DNA of 64,000 nt. Origin: Salinarimonas soli (GTDB taxonomy: Bacteria > Pseudomonadota > Alphaproteobacteria > Rhizobiales > Beijerinckiaceae). Below, piece by piece: positions 60,243-64,000 of the stretch (position 1 is its first letter; each line of letters begins with the position of its first letter). The position numbers were made by a program, and so were the translations under genes. The notes under the pieces were generated by a model. It was not told the DNA's origin. It saw only the letters and a list, made by a program, of their open reading frames with translations, and ran no database searches. The DNA lies in contig NZ_VUOA01000034.1 of assembly GCF_008386575.1 (NCBI RefSeq), positions 62,001-126,000 on the forward strand, in the 5' to 3' direction.

Positions 60243-62486
60243 TCACCCGAAGCGGTTGTTCTTCGGGAAGCCCTTGGGCGGGAGGCGGCCGGCTTCGGCG
60301 CGGTGGCAGATCCACTCGTCGAGATCGGGCCTCGCGACGGTCCAGGTGCGGCCCGAGGTGTCGCGCCAGGTGAGGCCGCCCTCGACGGGGAAGACCTTCA
60401 CGTCGGCGACGCCGCCGTCGCGGTAGCGCTGGAGGCGCACGCCCTTGCCGCGGGTCATCTCCGGCAGCTCGGAGAGCGGGAACACCACGAGCTTGCGGTT
60501 CTCGCCGATGACGGCCACGTGGTCGCCCTGGGTCTCCAGGCACATCACGGCACGCGCGGGCGCATCCAGCGTGAGGACCTGCTTGCCCTTGCGGGTCGTG
60601 GCCACGAGGTCGTCCGAGGTGGTGACGAAGCCGCGCCCGTCGGAGCTGACGAGGAGGAGCTTGACGCCGCCCCGGAACGGGAATGCCTGCACCACGTCGG
60701 CACCCTCGTCGAGGTCGACGAGCAGACGGATCGGGTCGCCGAAGCCGCGGCCGCCGGGAAGCTTCGAGGCCTCGATCGTGAAGACCTTGCCGTTGCTCGC
60801 GAGCACCAGGATCTTCGACGTGGTCTCGGCGAAGAACGAGACCTTGAGGTTGTCGTCGCCCTTGAACGAGACGCCCGACAAGTCCGCCACGTGGCCCTTC
60901 ATGGCCCGGATCCAGCCCTTCTCGGACACGATCACGGTGACGGGCTCGCGCTCCACCAGCGCCTCGGCGAAGTCGATGTCCGAGGTCACGGGGGCGTCGG
61001 CGAAGGTCGTCCGGCGGCGGCCGAGCGGGGTCTCGGGGCCGAAAGTTTTGCGCACCTCGCGGATCTCGGAGGCGACCTTCTTCCACTGCTTGGGCTCGGA
61101 CTCGAGCAGGCCCTCGATCTCGGTCTTCTCGATCGTGAGCGTGTCGAGCTCGCGCTTGAGCTCCATCTCCTCGAGCTTGCGCAAGCTGCGCAGGCGCGTG
61201 TCCAGGATGGCGTTGGCCTGGATCTCGGTGAGCTCGAAATGACGCATGAGCTCGGCCTTCGGCTCGTCCTCCTCGCGGATGATCTTGATGACCATGTCGA
61301 GGTCCAGATAGACGATGAGGAGGCCGCGCAGGATCTCCAGCCGCCGGTCGATCTGGCCCAGCCGGAAGCGCGAGCGGCGGATCAGCACCTCGCGGCGGTG
61401 GTCGATCCACTCCTTGAGGCACTCGGCGAGGCCGATGACCCGCGGGACGGTGCCGCCCACGAGCACGTTCAGGTTCAGGGGGAAGCGGCTCTCCAGCTCG
61501 GTCAGCCTGAACAGCGACTCCATGAGGATGGTCGGGTCCACCGTGCGCGAGCGCGGCTCCAGCACCACGCGCACGTCCTCGGCCGACTCGTCGCGCACAT
61601 CGGCGAGGAGCGGCAGCTTCTTCTCCTGAAGGAGCTCGGCGATCTTCTCGATGAGCCGGGATTTCGGCACGCCGTAGGGAATCTGGTCGACGACGATCGA
61701 CCAGGTGCCCCGCCCGGTGTCCTCCTTGGTCCAGCGCGCGCGGGTGCGGAACGAGCCGCGCCCGGTGCGGTAGGCCTCGGCGATCGCCTCCTTGGAATCG
61801 ACGATGATGCCGCCTGTCGGGAAGTCGGGGCCCGGCACGAAGTGCAGGAGCTGGTCGGAGGTGGAGGTCGGGTGGGCGATGAGGTAGAGCGCCGCGTCGC
61901 ACAGCTCCGACGCGTTGTGCGGCGGGATCGAGGTCGCCATGCCCACCGCGATGCCCTGCGCGCCGTTGGCGAGCAGGTTCGGGAAGGCGGCGGGGAGCAC
62001 CACGGGCTCCTGCGTGGTGCCGTCGTAGTTGGCCCGGAAGTCGACCGCGTCCTCGTCGATGCCAGCGAGCATCAGGCGCGCCACCTCGGTGAGGCGGGCC
62101 TCCGTGTAACGGTACGCGGCGGCCGAGTCGCCGTCGATGTTGCCGAAATTGCCTTGGCCGTCCACGAGCGGGTAGCGCGAGGCGAAATCCTGCGCGAGCC
62201 GCACCATGGCGTCGTAGATCGCCTGGTCCCCGTGCGGGTGGAACGAGCCCATGACGTCGCCCACCACCTTGGCGGACTTCTTGAACGGTCCGCCCGGGTT
62301 GAGGCGGAGCAGGTTCATGCCGTGCAGGATGCGGCGGTGGACGGGCTTGAGGCCGTCGCGGGCGTCCGGCAGCGCCCGGTGCATGATCGTCGAGAGGGCA
62401 TAGGCGAGGTAGCGCTCCTCGAGCGCGTCCTTCAGGTTGATGCTCTCGACGCCGTCCGATGACGGCGGTTCGACCGGCTTGCCCAT
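60243..62486 (-). CDS. parC: DNA topoisomerase IV subunit A
   Basis: Decatenates daughter chromosomes together with ParE. 747 residues. Winged-helix breakage domain with the QRDR ([15 protein letters not shown]) and catalytic Tyr127 in [12 protein letters not shown]; GyrA-like tower; C-terminal beta-pinwheel (from about 500; [32 protein letters not shown]). No GyrA-box (QRRGGKG) is evident, and the N-terminal [10 protein letters not shown] and length fit ParC rather than GyrA. Confidence 0.95.
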   Translation of the reverse strand: MGKPVEPPSSDGVESINLKDALEERYLAYALSTIMHRALPDARDGLKPVHRRILHGMNLLRLNPGGPFKKSAKVVGDVMGSFHPHGDQAIYDAMVRLAQDFASRYPLVDGQGNFGNIDGDSAAAYRYTEARLTEVARLMLAGIDEDAVDFRANYDGTTQEPVVLPAAFPNLLANGAQGIAVGMATSIPPHNASELCDAALYLIAHPTSTSDQLLHFVPGPDFPTGGIIVDSKEAIAEAYRTGRGSFRTRARWTKEDTGRGTWSIVVDQIPYGVPKSRLIEKIAELLQEKKLPLLADVRDESAEDVRVVLEPRSRTVDPTILMESLFRLTELESRFPLNLNVLVGGTVPRVIGLAECLKEWIDHRREVLIRRSRFRLGQIDRRLEILRGLLIVYLDLDMVIKIIREEDEPKAELMRHFELTEIQANAILDTRLRSLRKLEEMELKRELDTLTIEKTEIEGLLESEPKQWKKVASEIREVRKTFGPETPLGRRRTTFADAPVTSDIDFAEALVEREPVTVIVSEKGWIRAMKGHVADLSGVSFKGDDNLKVSFFAETTSKILVLASNGKVFTIEASKLPGGRGFGDPIRLLVDLDEGADVVQAFPFRGGVKLLLVSSDGRGFVTTSDDLVATTRKGKQVLTLDAPARAVMCLETQGDHVAVIGENRKLVVFPLSELPEMTRGKGVRLQRYRDGGVADVKVFPVEGGLTWRDTSGRTWTVARPDLDEWICHRAEAGRLPPKGFPKNNRFG

Positions 62487-62593
62487 GGGGTCTCCTTGGA
62501 GGCGAATCGGATCCCGCGGCGCGAATCGCGCAAGCGGCGGGATATCAGGAATTGGTTGCCCGGATCATAGCGCGAAGACAAAACGGGAACAAA

Positions 62594-63325
62594 TCATTCG
62601 GCCTGCTTGATCGCGAGTGCGACGAAGCGCGCGCGCTCGTCGGGCAGGTGCTGTCCCTGCGGGTCGTAGAGGGAGCGGTCGAGGAAGTAGCCCGTGAGCG
62701 CGAAACCATGGTCGAGCTCCTGCGGGGAGGGGCGGTTGCCCCGGGGCTGGCCGATGAGGAAGCCCGGCAGTGGCAGGAGGCGGTCCCGGTAGGGCTCGCC
62801 CGCGGCGGCGCTGACGGCGCGCCCGCTCTTCGGCGACACGAAGGCAAGGTCGCGCGTCGCGCCCGTGGCGGCGCAGGAGGCGAGGTCGAGGCCGAAGCCG
62901 AGCTCGGTGAGGAGCGCCAGCTCGAAGCGAACGAAGAGGGGGCCCGCGAGATCCGGCTCGTCGAGGTGGTCGGCGAGCGCCTCGGCCATGGCGTGGAGGT
63001 CGGGATGGGGATCGCGTTCGGGCAGAAGCCGCAGGAGGGCGGTGAGCGTCGCGATGCCGTAGAGCGCGAGAGGCGACGTCATCAGCCGCGCGGCGCGCGA
63101 GGTGGCGGGCTCGATCGTGTAGGTGCCCAGCTGCTCGTCGAGGCGCGCCCGCCAGGTGGCATGGACGGAGTTGCCGGGCTGGAGGACCGGCTGGAGCTTG
63201 TGCGAGCGCCCGCCATGGACGAGGCCGAGATGGCGCCCGTGCTCCCGCGTCATCAGCTCCAGCACGACGCCGGATTCGCCATGCCGCCGGGCGCCGAGCA
63301 CGAGGGCTTCATCGGACCAGTGCAT
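62594..63325 (-). CDS. recO: DNA repair protein RecO
   Basis: Helps load RecA on single-stranded gaps within the RecFOR pathway. 243 residues: N-terminal OB fold (SDEALVLGARRHGESGVVLE; HLGLVHGGRSHKLQPVLQPG) and a helical C-terminal part (FVRFELALLTELGFGLDLAS then CAATG). Only one cysteine of the usual zinc site remains, as is common in this class. 107 bp after (downstream of) it lies parC. Confidence 0.92.
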   Translation of the reverse strand: MHWSDEALVLGARRHGESGVVLELMTREHGRHLGLVHGGRSHKLQPVLQPGNSVHATWRARLDEQLGTYTIEPATSRAARLMTSPLALYGIATLTALLRLLPERDPHPDLHAMAEALADHLDEPDLAGPLFVRFELALLTELGFGLDLASCAATGATRDLAFVSPKSGRAVSAAAGEPYRDRLLPLPGFLIGQPRGNRPSPQELDHGFALTGYFLDRSLYDPQGQHLPDERARFVALAIKQAE

Positions 63326-63393
63326 GGGGGGCTGCTCGGGGATGCGGCATGCGGCTCCGTCGGGATCGAGCGCCTGCGGCGCGGGTTCTTGCG

Positions 63394-63541
63394 CTGGATC
63401 CCGGATCCGCGCCCCACCGCGTGGGGCTTGTCCGGGAAAGTAGGGGAGGGCGGTCCGGAGGTCTCCAGAGCCTCACCCCCACATTCCCGGACAAGAGGAG
63501 CGGAGGCGAAAGCCGGAACGGATCGCCGATCCGGGATCCAG
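63394..63541. repeat. Nested inverted repeat between recO and the Crp-like gene
   Basis: Outer arms 63394-63407 (CTGGATCCCGGATC) and 63528-63541 are perfect complements; inner arms 63427-63438 (CTTGTCCGGGAA) and 63484-63495 are too. The 299-bp gap contains no gene. The layout is that of a dispersed non-coding repeat of this group. Confidence 0.6.
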
Positions 63542-63624
63542 GCCAGCATAGACCGGCCGCGCAGCGGCTCAAACCCGTCTCCGTCCAGGCGAAGGCAGGG
63601 AACGGCGCACGGGGCTGGACGCCC

Positions 63625-64000
63625 TCACGCGTCCTCGCGCATCGCCTCCTGGACGCGCTCCTGGAGCACGTCGGGGCGCTTGAGCACGAGGGCGCCGCGG
63701 GTGCGCTCGATCAGGCCCTCCTGGGTCATGCTCGTGAACTCGCGGGTGACCTGCTCGCGGCGGCAGCCGATGCGGGCGGCCAAGATGTGGTGGTAGGGCG
63801 GGGGCGTGACGACCCGCTCCACGCCGCCCTGCGCCCGGGGCACGGACATGCGCAGGAGCTCGGCATAGAGCCGGTGGCGCAGGTCGAGGACCGCCTGCTC
63901 CATGAGGCGGCCGTTGAGCTCGCGCACGCGGGCCGTGAGCAGGCGCAGAAGCCGGTCGTTGACCACGGGCGAGGCGTTGACGAGCTCGCGGAAGACGCCC
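63625..64000 (-). CDS. Crp/Fnr-family regulator, C-terminal 124 residues (runs off the right edge)
   Basis: The frame is open to base 64000. VFRELVNASPVVNDRLLRLL and the dimer helix lead into a Crp-type winged helix: YHHILAARIGCRREQVTREF then TSMTQEGLIERTRGALVL (H-x-x-L-A-x-x-x-G-x-x-R-E-x-V-T-R). The nucleotide- or cofactor-binding part is outside the window. Separate from the stand-alone cNMP protein at 2785. Confidence 0.85.
   Translation of the reverse strand, partial: GVFRELVNASPVVNDRLLRLLTARVRELNGRLMEQAVLDLRHRLYAELLRMSVPRAQGGVERVVTPPPYHHILAARIGCRREQVTREFTSMTQEGLIERTRGALVLKRPDVLQERVQEAMREDA

Noticed and set aside
59994-62462. 822-codon open frame on the plus strand
   Set aside because: Shadow of parC; His/Asp/Leu-rich nonsense composition.

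Overview
The window is a high-GC chromosomal segment of an alphaproteobacterium. A Hyphomicrobiales member, most likely in or near Methylobacteriaceae, fits best. The reasons are the single-step 5-aminolevulinate synthase route to haem, an alphaproteobacterial LexA box (GTTC-N7-GTTC), a general-stress-type promoter (GGAAC-N16-CGTT), a NepR-like peptide, DUF6894 proteins, and the overall style of the murA, parC and recO genes. The genus is inferred; no rRNA is present to confirm it.

Layout. (1) 1-12486, chromosome. A partial adenine deaminase is followed on the minus strand by an overlapping operon of three genes: a fused permease/ABC protein whose ATPase motifs are all degenerate, a stand-alone cyclic-nucleotide-binding protein, and a class III cyclase with a histidine-rich membrane anchor and a 2Fe-2S domain. 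A relic of an AHSA1-like gene comes next, then four exported proteins on the plus strand (one large Sel1-like, one DUF1176). (2) About 12487-56892, a 44 kb integrated element. It is bounded by a perfect 52-bp direct repeat that is the 3' part of tRNA-Thr(GGT): an orphan copy on the left, and the intact tRNA gene on the right. (3) 56984-64000, chromosome: hemA, a 51-residue ORF, murA, parC, recO and the C-terminal part of a Crp/Fnr regulator.

The element, left to right, carries: a tyrosine integrase; an AlpA/Xis-like HTH protein; a primase-polymerase/helicase; a ku - small gene - ligD operon for non-homologous end joining; a long run of small host-type genes (two DUF6894, NepR-like, receiver-like, ParD-like, hybrid histidine kinase, PLD-like protein, methyltransferase, lipoprotein) with several broken genes; an IS3-family insertion with intact ends and a 5-bp target duplication; an SOS-box gene; a small terminase subunit; a block of phage virion genes (GNAT, three virion-type proteins, a 976-residue protein); and a defence-type operon DUF262 - HEPN - C5 methylase - Vsr. 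I see no capsid, portal, large terminase, tail, relaxase or T4SS genes. The element therefore looks like a phage satellite or a decayed prophage turned genomic island, not an ICE.

The most striking non-coding signal lies upstream of ku. A sigma-EcfG-type promoter is embedded in an array of eight GANTC sites (plus one near-match) that recur every 10-11 bp, exactly one helical turn, over 89 bp. GANTC is the CcrM methylation site in this class. I did not find this pattern elsewhere by eye.
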